64,000 nt of DNA from Paroedura picta (taxonomy: Eukaryota; Chordata; Lepidosauria; Squamata; Gekkonidae). The position numbers and the translations under genes were made by a program. The stretch is from NCBI RefSeq assembly GCF_049243985.1, contig NC_135377.1, positions 32,193,255-32,257,254 of the forward strand. The letters are read 5' to 3'. Shown piece by piece: positions 35,688 through 48,229 of this stretch. Numbering within the stretch: the first letter of the stretch is position 1; every line of letters starts with the position of its first letter. Under the pieces are notes generated by a model. It was given only the letters and a program-made list of their open reading frames with translations. It searched no databases and was not told the origin of the DNA.

Positions 35688-37474
35688 CAAACAAGCCCCA
35701 TTTTCTTATGAGACACATAGTTATTCAGGGAAAGTATTGCAGCCAGAGAGACAAAAATTAATTGGCTGTTTCTAGAGCATGGTAATAGTCCTTATTTATA
35801 AGAAATAGGTGAATAAATAATTTAAAATATATGAAGCCAGGGAAGGTTAAAAACCTGGAGTTTTCAGAGTCTTAGCCCCCTATTCTCCATTTATAAGGCG
35901 AATCCCATGCCTGTAGTGCACCATTAAACCATGGAAAATTGACATTCAAGCTGTTTTTATACACATCGTAAACAATTATTGGCAACCATAACAGCTGGTG
36001 TCATGGGACTACACTAGGCACTGTGACCCAGTCAGCAGCCATACATAGTTTAAATTCAGGTGAATCAATCTGCACATGCAGGGCACCAATTCATTCACCA
36101 GTTACCCTGAGGGTCCCATGACAGGAGTATAAATTAAATAAAATCTTATGCTCTGTAGTAAATTTTAAACTGTTGATGGATATGTGTGGTGTTAGTTTGC
36201 ATTGTCAACCCTGGAGTATACCTCCTAAATCTCCTCATTCTCCCTTTAACAATAAAAGATGCAAGGACAGTTTTAAGCGTACCCAGAACATGCAGAAACT
36301 TTTCCCTATAACGATAGTTCATGTTTCCCTCTGAATCCTGGGAAGACATATTATACTAAGTTCTATGTTCGGTATAACTTCACATGCACAGAAGACAATT
36401 AAATTTCTCTGTCCCGAGCCTCAACAAGAGAATATTGCCGTGAATCTTTATTTTCATGTACTCTGCTGTAAATAAAATTGTGTGTGTGTGTGTATGTGTG
36501 CACCTTTCTACAAATGCTAAACTATAGCAGAGACTTTAGCCAAGATGTATGCTCATATATTTCCTGACTTTCAGATGCTTCAGGCAATTCTCAACAACAA
36601 AACAGGAGACAGGGGAAAGGGGATTTAAATTAGATTTGCTGTTTGTCCACCTGCAGATCCATAACTAGGTAACATGTTCTGGACACAATGAAAAGACACC
36701 ACTAAAGGGAACATGGGTAAGAAATGGCTCTGGAATTTAAACAACAGACCTCTACCTGTTAAAACTAAAATTATGAGCATTTAGGTGTTAGATTGCACAC
36801 ATCAACAGGAAGAGAATGATGACTACAGGCATTTGGGGAGAGATCTGGCATGTGTAAGCATCAAGCCCCAAGAAATATTTTGAGATTTACTCATGAATTC
36901 CACATCCACTCCTTGGATATGGTTGTGATGACTGAATAGACTTGATAAGGTATTTAGCATTTCCATCCTTCCCCCTTAACATGTGATTCTTACACATTTT
37001 TAAAAATAAGGCTAGAAACTACAGGAAATGTCCAACTGCTATTCAACATATGAAGGAATGATGCCCCCCTCCACTTCCATCTCCCAGAAGCAAGCTTCTC
37101 TCAATTTTTCTTTCCATTTACTGACTACTCTAATAAAGTGTTTTCCTCATGCTGAAGAACCCTACCTGTCCCACTCTTCCACAGTACAATATTCTGGCTG
37201 TTCAGCCCAGGAACCTGAAGAAAAGATCAGGAGTCCGTTTTATCTTAATCAGCACTCAAGGCTATTTGAAATTCAAAAATAATAAACTATTTTAACTAAC
37301 ACAGAGAGGAAAGGTCAGTTGAAACAAAGGACTGAAATTTCTGAGGTAAAACCAGTTACATGCACAGACTTTAGTTCTTATGTTTTAGGCTAATGAGAAT
37401 TCAAGCTTTTCACAGTGACTTAAATCTTTATGTTGCGAGGCTTTTGCGCCAGTGTTTCCCCAAACACTCTAGCA
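35688..37474. other. No gene seen
   Basis: Unique-looking AT-rich sequence with a short TG repeat at 36479-36500. Confidence 0.45.
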
Positions 37475-37835
37475 TAGCGATCCCCAACCTGTGGGCTGCG
37501 GACCACATGTGGTCCATCGACTAATTGGAGGTGGGCTGCGAAGGACGCCTTCTCCCCCCCCCCCGGCCCATTACTTCATCAACAATCTGGCAGGCGCACA
37601 GTTGCAGACTCAGAACTCCACGCCTGCACTCGCTGGCATGCCAGCGGCTGTGCCTCCCTCCCCCGCCCCAGCCACCTCGCCTCCCTGAGCAGAAGCACCG
37701 CCTCGGCTCCCCCCCCCCAGAGTCCCAGGGGGAGCACTCACTTGATTGCCGACAGCAACCCCCCACCCCACCGGGCCTCAGTAAAATTGTCAAGTGTTGA
37801 GTGGTCCCCGGTGATAAAAAGGTTGGGGACCACTG
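37475..37835. mobile_element. hAT-type non-autonomous element with 8-bp target duplication
   Basis: The ends are TAGCGATCCCCAACC and, as complement, CAGTGGTCCCCAACC. The exact repeat CTCTAGCA lies at 37467-37474 and 37836-37843. The 361-bp body is GC-rich with C-runs and has no transposase. The element at 1-76 is another copy of its right end. Confidence 0.9.
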
Positions 37836-37843
37836 CTCTAGCA

Positions 37844-40014
37844 TACTTTTGTTATTCTCTGACTCTTTTAGTTTCCAGAAATCTGATATACTCTTTCCAG
37901 TATCCAAAACACTTCTCTTGAAACACCATTATGCATCTTGAGTTTTTAACTGACTCTTAAGTTTCCTAAAAGTAGTTTCTTGAACAGGGATCTCTACAGA
38001 CTTCAGTGCTATCACCCTGTTTAGACTGGGTTGGGAAATTCCTTGTCTCTAGAAGAGCTATCTCCTTTTCTTGGCCCACATGGGTATCTCTGTCTAATTA
38101 TCCTTTCATCATTGCCAGTTGTCCTGTCTGGGTTAAACTTTCCCTCAGTTGTCCTGTCTGGGTTAAACTCAGTCAGTGCTGAATTCCATACTGTCAGTAC
38201 TTAACTCTTCTCAGCTAGTGTTGAAATCAGACTAAATTCTCTTCAGCATCTAAGTCAGAGTCTTTCTCTGATCAGCTGATGCTAACCAATTAGATCCCTT
38301 CTAACAGTCTGTCAGGCTCTGTGAAGAATTAACCCTTCACAGTGCTTTATCTGTTTACACAACACTTTTAAGTGTTTAGAAGTGCAGTCTAACACAGAAG
38401 GGATATCTTTCTTTTCTCCTATGTTCTGACAGGACAAGAATAAATGACATACAAGCCTATATATCCCTGAAGATTTTTTTTTCAGGCACTGTCTGAAATG
38501 AGATGAGATGAGAAGTAGATAGTGGACATTTACAATGCCAATTATCATAGCTTCCCCCTTTTCTGTTCTTTGGAGGTAGTCTTCTATTGCAGCAATTTCC
38601 CCTTGTTCTTAATTTAAAGTAGCCAACTATTTCCTAATAGCAGCAAAGCTCCCCCTTACAAGTGTTGAAATGTAAGCTGCCTAGAGGAGGACTGTGAAGT
38701 GGCATAGAAATATCCTAAATAAATGATATTGCAGTAAGAGAAATGCCTTCCTATGTTCAACTGGATAGCATATTCCAGTTCTTCTTGCACCCTCACACCA
38801 ATTACCTTGGTTAAAAAAATAAGAAGGCCACACTTGGGATCTATGATGGGAAGTTAATTTTTATTTCTTTAGTAATTGGCAATGTATATTTATCATAACT
38901 GTAGCAGGCAATTGTATTATGCAATTATGGCTGAGAAATGGAAATCAAAGGGGGAAAAGGCACTAAACCAAACCCATGCTTAACAGAATAGCAAAATGAA
39001 TACTGCAGATGCAGTTAATTCCAGTAGTTTCTTCATGGGACATCTCTGCATAAATTCCACACTCACAGAATAGAGTAGTCAACTTGTTTCACACACTTGT
39101 CAACATATACAATAAATTGTCAATTGCTTAATAAGTCATTTAGAATATGGGTAAATAATATTATATGAAAGTATAATTTTTCTATGCATGCTGCATTCCA
39201 GATTATATTTGTTTAGCAGTCTATTTTGTAAGATTTAATTAGAATGTAGTCATTTACTGATTGTTAATTATAATTGTGTGACCACGCATGTCACGCTATT
39301 ATTTCTATTGTCTCAGCCAATTTTTACAATGATTACAAATGAACAGCCAGCTTTGTGTTATCTGATTGTTATGCATACATACTGGCAAACATGTTAACAT
39401 TTATTGATTCAAAAATGAGACAAGTTTAGAAAAATATAAGGAGTAAAAAACCCCAATCCAGTTAAAATGCATATTTTTTTGAGGAAACTTTCTTTCCACC
39501 AAGCAAAGTTTAATATATCAAATGTCAATCCAAAATAACAGGAAGTTAAACAAAATACAATATATTACGGACTATTTATTAAAAAGTGACAAATCACTAC
39601 TTTTACCTAAGGCCACTGTACCACAGTAAGATATGAGGTTCAGTGCATTTTTAGAAGTTCAGCATCCACACATGACAATAATTCCATCTACATTTTATTG
39701 AATTTATAAAAATAAGTTTTTGTTATACATAGTGAGTGAAAAACACCCTTCACTTGCAGGTTACGCATTTATGGAAATCCATTCTTCATATCTTCCATTG
39801 TCTTTATTCACAAACCTGTGAAATATATATCAAAAGATAAGTTAAAAAGTAATGTAGCTTTAAGAAAACATGAGAATAATAAGTTTCTTTCCTTTATGGG
39901 GGTACTTTATTTTTATTGCTACTACTATATATGGGTAGTATTAACAAGGGTTACATAAATGTAGCTTCAATGAAGTGATATACTTTCTTCTGAGGCTGTT
40001 GTTACTGAAACCAC
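37844..40014. other. No gene seen; small local repeats
   Basis: Unique AT-rich sequence with a 30-bp-period tandem duplication at 38116-38169 and an L2-like 3' end at about 38665-38730. Confidence 0.45.
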
Positions 40015-40690
40015 ATTATTTATTTATTTGTTTGTTTGTTTATTTGTTTATTTATTTATTTATTTAAATGTCTATGCCACCACTCCGGGGGTCACGGCTC
40101 ATGGTGGCTTACATTTTAAAATATACAGTAAAAACAGTAACAGTTTAAAAACTCTTAAAACAGGCTGTCAGCATCACCATACAGAACATTAATCACAATT
40201 TGTTCCAGCTGGGACCTACTAACAGCATGAGGTGACAAGGATTCAAAGGTGGGACCCTAGATGGCCTCAAGCAAGTGGGTAGCTGCGTTGGTCTGAAGCA
40301 GAACAAATTTAGAGTCCAGGGGCATCTTTAAGACCAACAATGTGTTATTCAAGTTATAAGTTTTTGCGTGCATGCATATTTCCCTCAGATACAGTATCAT
40401 GGATTTATTATGGGCTCTAAATTTGTTCTGGCCTCAATCAGTCACCTGGTGGTATCTTACAGGCCCTGTGGAACTGAGTCAGTTCTGTCAGGGCCCTTAG
40501 CTCATTCTACCAGGTAGAGTTCAGGACCAACAAGGCCCTGGCCCTGTTTGAGATCAGGCGGACTTCTCTCGGGCTGGGAAAGCCAACCTATTGGTATTAG
40601 AAGAGCAGACAGCTCTCCAGGTAGATAGGGGTTCCTCAGACTACCCAGACTACATATGGCCTTAAAAGTCAAAACCAATACCAATTATAG
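40015..40690 (-). repeat. L2 LINE 3' region, split by a fold-back element
   Basis: AT-rich L2 tail at the left, then GCCACCATGAGCCGTGACCC (minus strand) and coding-end pieces such as VLVLTFKAICSLG. The element at 40271-40429 interrupts it. Confidence 0.7.
40271..40429. mobile_element. Fold-back element with 8-9-bp target duplication
   Basis: The direct repeat TGGCCTCAA lies at 40262-40270 and just right of the insert (40429-40437, sharing the end base). Inside, CAGAACAAATTTAGAG near the left is the complement of CTCTAAATTTGTTCTG at the right end. It carries the family motif CATCTTTAAGACCAACAA. Confidence 0.65.
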
Positions 40691-41168
40691 GGAAACACTC
40701 TGTCCTTAGAACAGTAGCTCTCACTTTCCTAAGTAATGCTCATCCTCTAAATGTTGAAAAGTTTAAAATGTTTTGTGGTGAAGCAAGAATTTATATGGCT
40801 AGTTCTTGGATGCTTTGCAGTGGGAGAGGCAACGCAGGTCAAATTTCTATGCAGCAGGAATAAGTAATGCCTATGTGTATTTGCAACTGGAGTAAGCAAT
40901 GTTTGGTGGCTATATATCACACAGAAAGGATAAAAGTATGTTTGGCATTTATCCATATATGTAAATATGTGCAGTTTTGATATTTTTTTAAAAAAATCTA
41001 ACTATTGCATTTCTTATTTTTCCAATTCCTCCAAGAAGGCTCCGGGTGGTGTACGTCATTCTCTCTCTTCTTCCCTGTGAGGTTGAGAGAGATACTGGCC
41101 CAGGGAGCTTCATGGCAGAGTAAAAATTTGATCCTGGACCTTCCTATTCCTAGTCCATCACACTACTT

Positions 41169-41278
41169 ATTAGGGATGGGCACAAACCAGGAAAATGCAG
41201 TTCAGTTCATAGTGAGTCCAGTTCATGCATCGCAAACCATCACAAACTTTTAGGGGCCAAATGAATCAATTCTGTTTG
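41169..41278. repeat. 110-bp repeat with TAGGGATGGGCAC end, copy 1
   Basis: It begins ATTAGGGATGGGCACAAACC, a known style of reptile hAT terminal repeat, and is nearly identical to 42106-42215. Sequence to its right, to about 41690, may be more of the same element. Confidence 0.6.
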
Positions 41279-41699
41279 CGAGGATTGTGAACTGGTAGAA
41301 CACCTCCATAGCATGCTAGAGATTGCAAACTCACACAGGATATACAGCTGACTTTTCTCTACCTCCCCTCCATATTTGGTGAGACTTGGAATTGTGGGGG
41401 TCCATGTTACAGCCCCCCATAGAAAGTGCCCCCAGGAAAGTGCTTTCTGGGGAAATGGCAAAAGCATTTTCTTGGAGGTACTTTCTTTGGGTGGCTGTTA
41501 CTTGGACCCTATAAATCCAATCCTCACCAAATGTGAAGGGACAGGTAGAGAAGAGTCACATGGATATCCACTGTGAGTTTGGTGTGTCTAGCTTGCACAG
41601 GATTTGTTCCCACAAGATTTGTAACCCACAAGATGGCAGAAAACAATCTACCCCAACCAACTCTGCTAAGTCCTGCCAAAATGTAATTCAGATCTAGTT

Positions 41700-42345
41700 A
41701 TTAATATATTTCTGGGATGCTGATCAAAACTCTGGCCAACCCCCCCCCCCCAGCCTCAACCAAATGGTTGGTGGAAGAGCTCCATCTTGAAGGCACTGCA
41801 GAACCTAGGCAGCTCCATCAGGGCCACCAGCTCTTCTGGGAGCTCATTCCACCAGGCTGGGGCCAAGGCCAAAAAGGCCCTGGCCCTAGTTGAGGCCAGG
41901 CAGATTTCCCGGGGCCTGGGACAACCAACAGATTCCTAACCACAGAATGGAGAGCCCTGTGGTGGGGCAGATAGGTAGGACTCAGATAGGTAGGATTCAG
42001 GCTGTGTATAACCTTGAAGGTTAAAACCAAAACCTTGAACTTGATCCAGAAGTAGACCAGTAGCCAGTGCAGTTGTTTCAATACTGGCTGAATGTGAGCC
42101 CTCCAATTAGGGATGGGCACAAACCAGGAAAATGCAGTTCAGTTCATAGTGTGCCCAGTTCATGCATCGCAAACCATCACAAACTTTTAGGGGCCAAATG
42201 AATCAGTTCTGTTTGAATCAGTCCTAGTGAATCAGTCCTAGTGAGGACCCTAGTGGCTACATTCTGTTCCAGCTGAAGTTTCCAGGTCAAAGACAAGGAT
42301 AGGCCCACGTAGAGCGAGTTACAGAAGTCTAGTCTGGATGTAAAT
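41700..42345 (-). repeat. L2 LINE C-terminal region, interrupted
   Basis: The minus strand encodes HIQPVLKQLHWLLVYFWIKF, KVLVLTFKVIHSLNPTYL and NLLVVPGP, the L2 C-terminus. The 110-bp repeat at 42106-42215 interrupts it. Frames are broken. Confidence 0.8.
42106..42215. repeat. 110-bp repeat with TAGGGATGGGCAC end, copy 2
   Basis: It differs from 41169-41278 at about three or four positions. It sits inside the L2 remnant, followed by a duplicated AATCAGTCCTAGTG. Confidence 0.65.
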
Positions 42346-42671
42346 CTGGCATGAATTGCAACCTTATTTTGCTTATAGTTGCATTTCTACAGATTTACCA
42401 CCTAATTTTGTATTTCACAGATTATCTAAATTACATTATCAAGCAAATCAGATTTGGAATAACAGCACCACTATCATAGGATCAGACTTGAAAATAAACA
42501 GTTAACTTTGAACATATTTATATAGGCTTTGCTCAGAGCATAAGTTTGTAGAGTACAGGAAAAAATGTTCAACAGTTGAAAAGTCTGATGAAGCAAAGGC
42601 CACCTGGAATATATTTGGTACAACTCTAATTTTGTTTCAAAAGTGATACAAAAGATTCTTACAATGATCAC

Positions 42672-42731
42672 AATGGGCTCATGGGAATTGTAGTCCATGG
42701 ACATCTGGAGGACCACAGGTTGACTACCCCT
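42672..42731. repeat. Half copy of the 136-bp palindromic element
   Basis: CTCATGGGAATTGTAGTCCA and GGTTGACTACCCCTA match the right arm of 60454-60589. Confidence 0.75.
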
Positions 42732-43310
42732 ACCTTACAGCATTACAAATCTAAGAGCAGTTCATGTGACAATTTTATGTAGAGCTTTTGCATATTTCCA
42801 CTAATGTGATTGATCTTTCAAACATTTCTGTGGCAGTCAAACCCAAGTCTCTCAGAACGCATTCAACAACTACGCTTTTGATGTATTTTACATTTTAAAA
42901 AAAACACTTTTGAATTTGTAAAAATGCCAAGTCTGTAATTCCAGTTCCATTTGCTCCATGCAACACACTTTTCACTCAGAGGCTGATCAGTGACATTTTA
43001 TATCATGATCACTTTCATTAGAGTTTACTTCCAAGTACAATTTTTTTTTTCACATACTTTTACAGAAAACAAGAGAATTTCATTCAAATTCATTAGGTAT
43101 CTAAACATAATGCTACTGTTTTATCCTCTTTCCTAACAGTGAGCTTTACACCTGGGCTGTTAATATCTTGAAGTCAAAGAATGTAGCAACTATTAACTGC
43201 ACATAATTTATTAAAAGCCAAGCCAAATAACACCTGTTCCTATTGTGAAGATTAATTCTACAGCTCTTCTGATCAGTCATGAAGTATGAACTTTTATTCT
43301 TATCACTAAA

Positions 43311-43321
43311 TCTCTCTCTCA

Positions 43322-43368
<47 letters not shown>
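43311..43368. repeat. (CT)n-(CA)n microsatellite
   Basis: CT repeats running directly into CA repeats. Confidence 0.95.
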
Positions 43369-44307
43369 CTTTGCAAGTTTGAAAATCATTTATTAATTTT
43401 CTCTAGAATGAAAAAAAAATTAATTGGTCTTTAGATGGCTGGGTCTTCTACCTGAAGTATGTACTGAGAACTGGCATCAGAAACTATGCCAGGCTTTTTA
43501 CTGGCTCTCCACTTTACAGACATTTCAACACCTGGGTGTTGGCAGCTTGCATTTTCCAGGAGTTGCCCTTCACTTGTGCTTGGCTACAGCAACTGCATTC
43601 CAAAACCAGATGGCTGCTATTACCCCATATAATTATTTTTAAAGACTTATTTCTTTAACCAATTTACCATTCTCAGATGTCACATACTGTACAATATTAC
43701 TTAGATCAAACCATTTCCGTTCTCCTCCTATGGTTACAACCGTACAAAGAGCAGACTACTTTCAACAGTAAAAAGAAGCAAGTCTGAAAATTGATATATA
43801 GGTTTTAAAATGAGATGCGAGTTTGTTGCAGCCTTACAACCTTCGCAAGAAGGTAACCATTATTTGTAATTACAGTGTTTTTAGCCTTCCCTGCCTTTTA
43901 TGTCACAGGTTCAATCTAAAGTAAACAGCTTTGGTATCCCATGCAAGAAGCAGGTTTTGTACTTACAATTCAATGAGCTGAATTCATTTAAGTTATTTTA
44001 GTTAATGTTCATTAGTTAATATTTACAATTTTTATTGTTTATTATTTTCATTATCATATTTTTAAACACATGTTATATCTCCTTTTACTTCCACTCAGTT
44101 TTATGTATGGACAGGGGTACTATAGACTTATGCCAGCCCTAGACAGGGGAGGTGACACTAGCCAAAAGTCCCTCCAGGAACTGCCCCCCTAGCTAATCAG
44201 TGGAGTCTCAAGGTGATACATCAGGGACTTTGAACTGGGCTCAACATCTGACCAGCTAGGTGCCTCCCAGGACATTATAGAATAGTTATTATGTCACAAA
44301 CTAACAT

Positions 44308-44662
44308 TTTATTAAATCATTGCAACTACACACCTAGATTTTGATGCCTAAAGAGAGGTGTATCATTTTCTTTGTCATGAGCAGCAGAATTCTCATGAGG
44401 ATCACAGGCCCAGTAATATGAACAAAATAGCAGAAAATGACATGTCAAATCCCTATCCATGGCCAGCACTCAAGCGGAGACTCTGCCATCCACAGGATTG
44501 TGCACTGGATTTACTATTAGGAAAGCTCTCTCTTAGAATTGGAAATTACTTTTAAAATTCACGGGAATCAAAGTTTGGGCAATCAGTATTTCCAGGCAGC
44601 TCTGATGTCTTGCACCACTCTCTTGAGGTCCTCCTTCAAGGGGAGGCACATTGATAGATACC
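44308..44662 (-). other. Candidate 3' UTR with poly(A) signal
   Basis: This follows the TAG stop of the terminal exon on the minus strand. The first AATAAA hexamer on that strand is at 44308-44313, about 350 bp downstream of the stop. More AATAAA-type hexamers lie further left (for example near 44030), so the true cleavage site is uncertain. No repeat is recognised in this interval. Confidence 0.4.
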
Positions 44663-44854
44663 CTAGCAAAGCCTTCCACTACCACCACCACTTGAAAAAA
44701 AAGGGTGTCCATCCTCTGACCCCTCCATCACTTGCTCACAAAGAAGCAGCAATAGCTCACGTTTATCTTGGTCTGCTGCTACACCTTCACTTTCCGTATC
44801 ACTTGGCAAAATCCATGGTTGGTGAACAAGCTGAAGTTGGTGTAAGAATTCATC
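44663..44854 (-). CDS. Terminal coding exon with stop codon, same host gene
   Basis: A pyrimidine-rich acceptor (…ctgcttctgacag) ends just before 44854. The exon then reads 63 codons from [19 protein letters not shown], through an acidic stretch and [18 protein letters not shown], to a TAG stop at 44663-44665. Phase 0 matches the preceding exon, giving an SLSE-DEFL junction. The leucine run (about residues 34-38 of the exon) looks like the core of a short C-terminal helix. No convincing donor lies before the stop, so it is called terminal. The final GGGSG-rich residues come from a CCA/CCT-rich stretch and may be lineage-specific. The protein family is not recognised. Confidence 0.7.
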   Translation of the reverse strand, partial: DEFLHQLQLVHQPWILPSDTESEGVAADQDKRELLLLLCEQVMEGSEDGHPFFSSGGGSGRLC

Positions 44855-47800
44855 CTGTCAGAAGCAGATAATATGTAATTGAGATTAATATGTGGAATTA
44901 AATAAATACACAATTAGACCTTTAAAATAATTTTTAAAAGTTCCCCCAACTTATCAGGAATCATTTTATTTGTCTTCTCCTTTTCCCTGTTATTGCCTGC
45001 CATTTCCCTTCGAGGGAAGCAACATTAGAGACCTGGAATCCCTCTACAAATTTCACCTTTTGAAGAGATTGGCTGAGAAAAGAACAAGGACAATTAATCA
45101 AGCCCCAAAACAATGCAGGGCTTCACAGATAAATAGGCTGTAAGGGTGAAGGTCCCTAGAGTTCTCTGGGGGAAAGCTATACTAAAATCAGTTGGAATGA
45201 CTTTTGAGGAGCCTGATCCAGAAAGCATGTTCTTTTTCAACCCAAATGCTTAGTTTTATGCACATGCGGATTTAAGAAATTTTTTTACTCAATACAAATT
45301 AATTCAGTTATATATTATTTCTTTAACATTATAACAGCACCAACAGAAATGACACACAGATTGACTCTATACAAAAGGAATGAATAAATACATATGAATA
45401 AACAATAAGAAAATTTAAAACTTTCCTAGCAAAGTATACCCCACAGTATTTAAACTGCATTCAAATCAGTCATAATTACCCATACCTTTTCCTGAAGTGG
45501 GTGGTATTATAGTCATTCTTCTCATAATGATAATGTAAGAACAATTTGTTCTATTATGTTATAGTTAGGATTGCTGTGAACTTATCTGCAAGCCTGTTTG
45601 CTAGGAGAACTCACCTTGTTTGACATTTATCATCAGACTGTGAGCCAATCAGGGATATGTTCAGATTGCACTGAGCAATCTAAACAGTTGCTGAATGCTA
45701 AATTTGTTTGTTGATCAGAAGCCAATTCACAGCTGATTGGCAAAATAGCTACAAAATGATTTTGTAAAAGGAAGCTCTTTTCTCCCCTCCAAACTGGATG
45801 GGCCAGGAACAGAAGCAGTATTTTTGAGCTCTGCATTGCAGAAGGGAGAGGAAAAAGAGCTTGTTTCTAACTTCTTCTCTGTAGCCCAAGTCAGTAGCCT
45901 GGGTAGGGAGAAGAGAAATCAGCTAAGCTTCTGAACCCTCTCCAAAACTGCTGTATCTCAGCAATTCTAGGAAGCAGCAGTTTTCAGGATGGATGATCAG
46001 AAGAACCAGCTTCCATCTCATCAACTGGGAGTGGATTCCTGATTCCTCTCCCCCAATAAAAAACTTTGCTGAGTACATAGAAAATTTCCCTGGCAGGAAA
46101 TGAGAAGCCAGCTCCTAATTGCTCTCTCATCAGCTGGGAGTCAGTTTCTGATGGCTGCAAATAGCTTGTAACTGTAAACGCAGGTGACAGTTACAAACAG
46201 CTGATCAGCTCCTCGATTATTGGTTGCTTGATTTCCACTGCTTAACAGGTGTTTAAGCATCCCTATTTACAATGGTTTATTGAACTTGGTCTTTGACTGG
46301 ATTCCTAACTTCCTTTTTTGTGTGACACTGCTTTAACTTGCTCTGAGCCCTGAGGTAGGATGTGGTAAAAATAAAAACCAACAGACTAGCCAAGAAATTC
46401 CAATACATTTTATTCCTAAAAGCAAAATGTGACAGAGAAAATAAAACAAAGACTGGAATATATATATGGCCCTGAAGAGATAAAACAGTTTGGGTTTTTA
46501 GATGTCACACTTCATAAAACACTGAAGGAAACACTAATGATCTAATCTTCCAACCTATTTGTCTCAATTGAGACTGTTCTTAAAGAAAGATTTGCAGGTC
46601 TTGAAGACTAAACGTGTATAAGTTCAAATAGGAAAGGATTTAAAACCCTTGATTTATTCATTTTGTAGTGATAACAAAAACATTTATCTATGTTATGTTG
46701 CTGGGTTAGAATTTGAGCTGAGCTGGTAATGCAACACACCTGCAAGTTCTGTGCAGATTTTCTACGCCAGCATAACTGTAGTCATGTGTGCAAGAACTTA
46801 GATCACCAGGCAACTTATAATTCTTTTAGACAGGATCACAAATGAAAATCTTGAACTTTTTACAAAAAAGAACTTTACAGCTGACACGTTAATCTTTGCC
46901 AAATAATCTTTGCCTGTTTAAAAAAATGCCTGTTGTATAGTCTCTCGAGTAAGGAAAAAGTATTATAATAGAATTCTTATATCTGACATGGGAAGGCATC
47001 GATCTAATGTAAATAATGAGAAAAATTAACTGGCAGAAAATGTTCCAGAGTTCATTGTTGAAACACTGTTTATTTATTATGGTGATGGAAAGTGCCATCA
47101 AATCACAGCTGACTTATGCTGATCCTGTAGGTTTTCAATGGAAATGACTCTCAGAGGTGGTTTGCCATTGCCTACCTCTGCGTCCAAATACTAGCCAGGG
47201 TCAACTCTGCTTCGCTTCTGATCTCACAAGATTAGGCTATCATGGACTATCCAGGTCAGGATGCTTATTTATTGTAGAACAGTATTTTGAATTGAATTAT
47301 TGACCAGTGATGATGGAACCAAGGTTGCCCATGATTCCTCCTTCAAACCAAATGCTACACTACAGCCCGATTGAGCACATTTTCAAATGAAGTATATTCC
47401 AACCCTTTGAACATTCTGTTCTTTTCCTTTCCTTTTCAACCCTAAAGGCTCACAATTATATTATCTTGAGCAGCAGGAAATTCCTAGATACCATATTAGG
47501 AACCAAGGGTTAAAAAGACTGATTTTGTACATTCCTTATGCAATCCCCAGTCTAGTGCAATGCTCTGCTTCTCCACAAATGGAAGAGTGGGGACAGTACT
47601 GATGTGAAGAGATAGCTCTGTTCGTTATTTGCATAGCGGTAACGATGCCAAAGAGACGTTAGATAGCAGCAAACCAAAACTTGATGGAAATCGTGGTAGA
47701 TGGAAAACAGGCATGTCACTCCACCTTCCAGTTTGCATTTTCAGTATAGAATGTCCTTAGATTTTACTTCAGCTCCCTAAGTTGCATTATTAGTTTTTGC

Positions 47801-48229
47801 TCTTCAATATTTTCTCAGTCCTATTGCTTCACTTCATAACTCATCTGTGAGTTATGGTGAATAGAACAGAAGCATGAATGCAGCTTGAAAAGCATCACAG
47901 TGTTTCTGCTAACTAAAGTATAACAGTAGGAATTATATTTATGAAGCAAGTTTTTCTTTTTTCTTTCTCACCTTAACTTTCAAAGTGATAGCAAGCCTAC
48001 CAGCCAGAATGCCTTTTATATATTTTTGTACCACATCTTGGGTTTGTAATGTTAAGAAAATCTGCCATCAACCTTAATGAAACACACACACCCATACAAG
48101 CGCACACCCCCTCAGTGCTGGTATTCCTGCAGCTTTTTACTATGCAACCAAACATAATTCTGTTTTAAAGCTAACAGGAGAACACATTAAACAACAATTT
48201 TTATAGCCTTGCATAATTAAAAAACTTAC
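44855..48229 (-). other. Intron between the last two visible exons
   Basis: About 3.4 kb, inferred from the donor at 48229 and the acceptor at 44855. It contains the 5S-derived SINE at 47081-47263 and a faint LINE 3' end near 46290-46380. The rest looks unique and AT-rich. No further exon was recognised. Confidence 0.6.
47081..47263 (-). repeat. 5S rRNA-derived SINE with BovB-like tail
   Basis: The minus strand reads like the internal part of 5S rRNA: GATCAGAAGCGAAGCAGAGT, then TGACCCTGGCTAGTATTTGG. After it come GGCAATGGCAAACCACCTCT, TTGAAAACCTACAGGATC and AAGTCAGCTGTGATTTGATG, a BovB-like module. It lies in the host intron, in the same sense as the gene. Confidence 0.8.

Larger units (their letters stand above)
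42346..44307. other. 3' flank of the host gene, no gene seen
   Basis: A half copy of the 60454-60589 palindrome lies at about 42672-42731 and a CT/CA microsatellite at 43311-43368. The rest is unique-looking. Confidence 0.45.

Noticed and set aside
43146-43376. Open frame with a Cys-Val repeat
   Set aside because: It is the translation of the CT/CA microsatellite.
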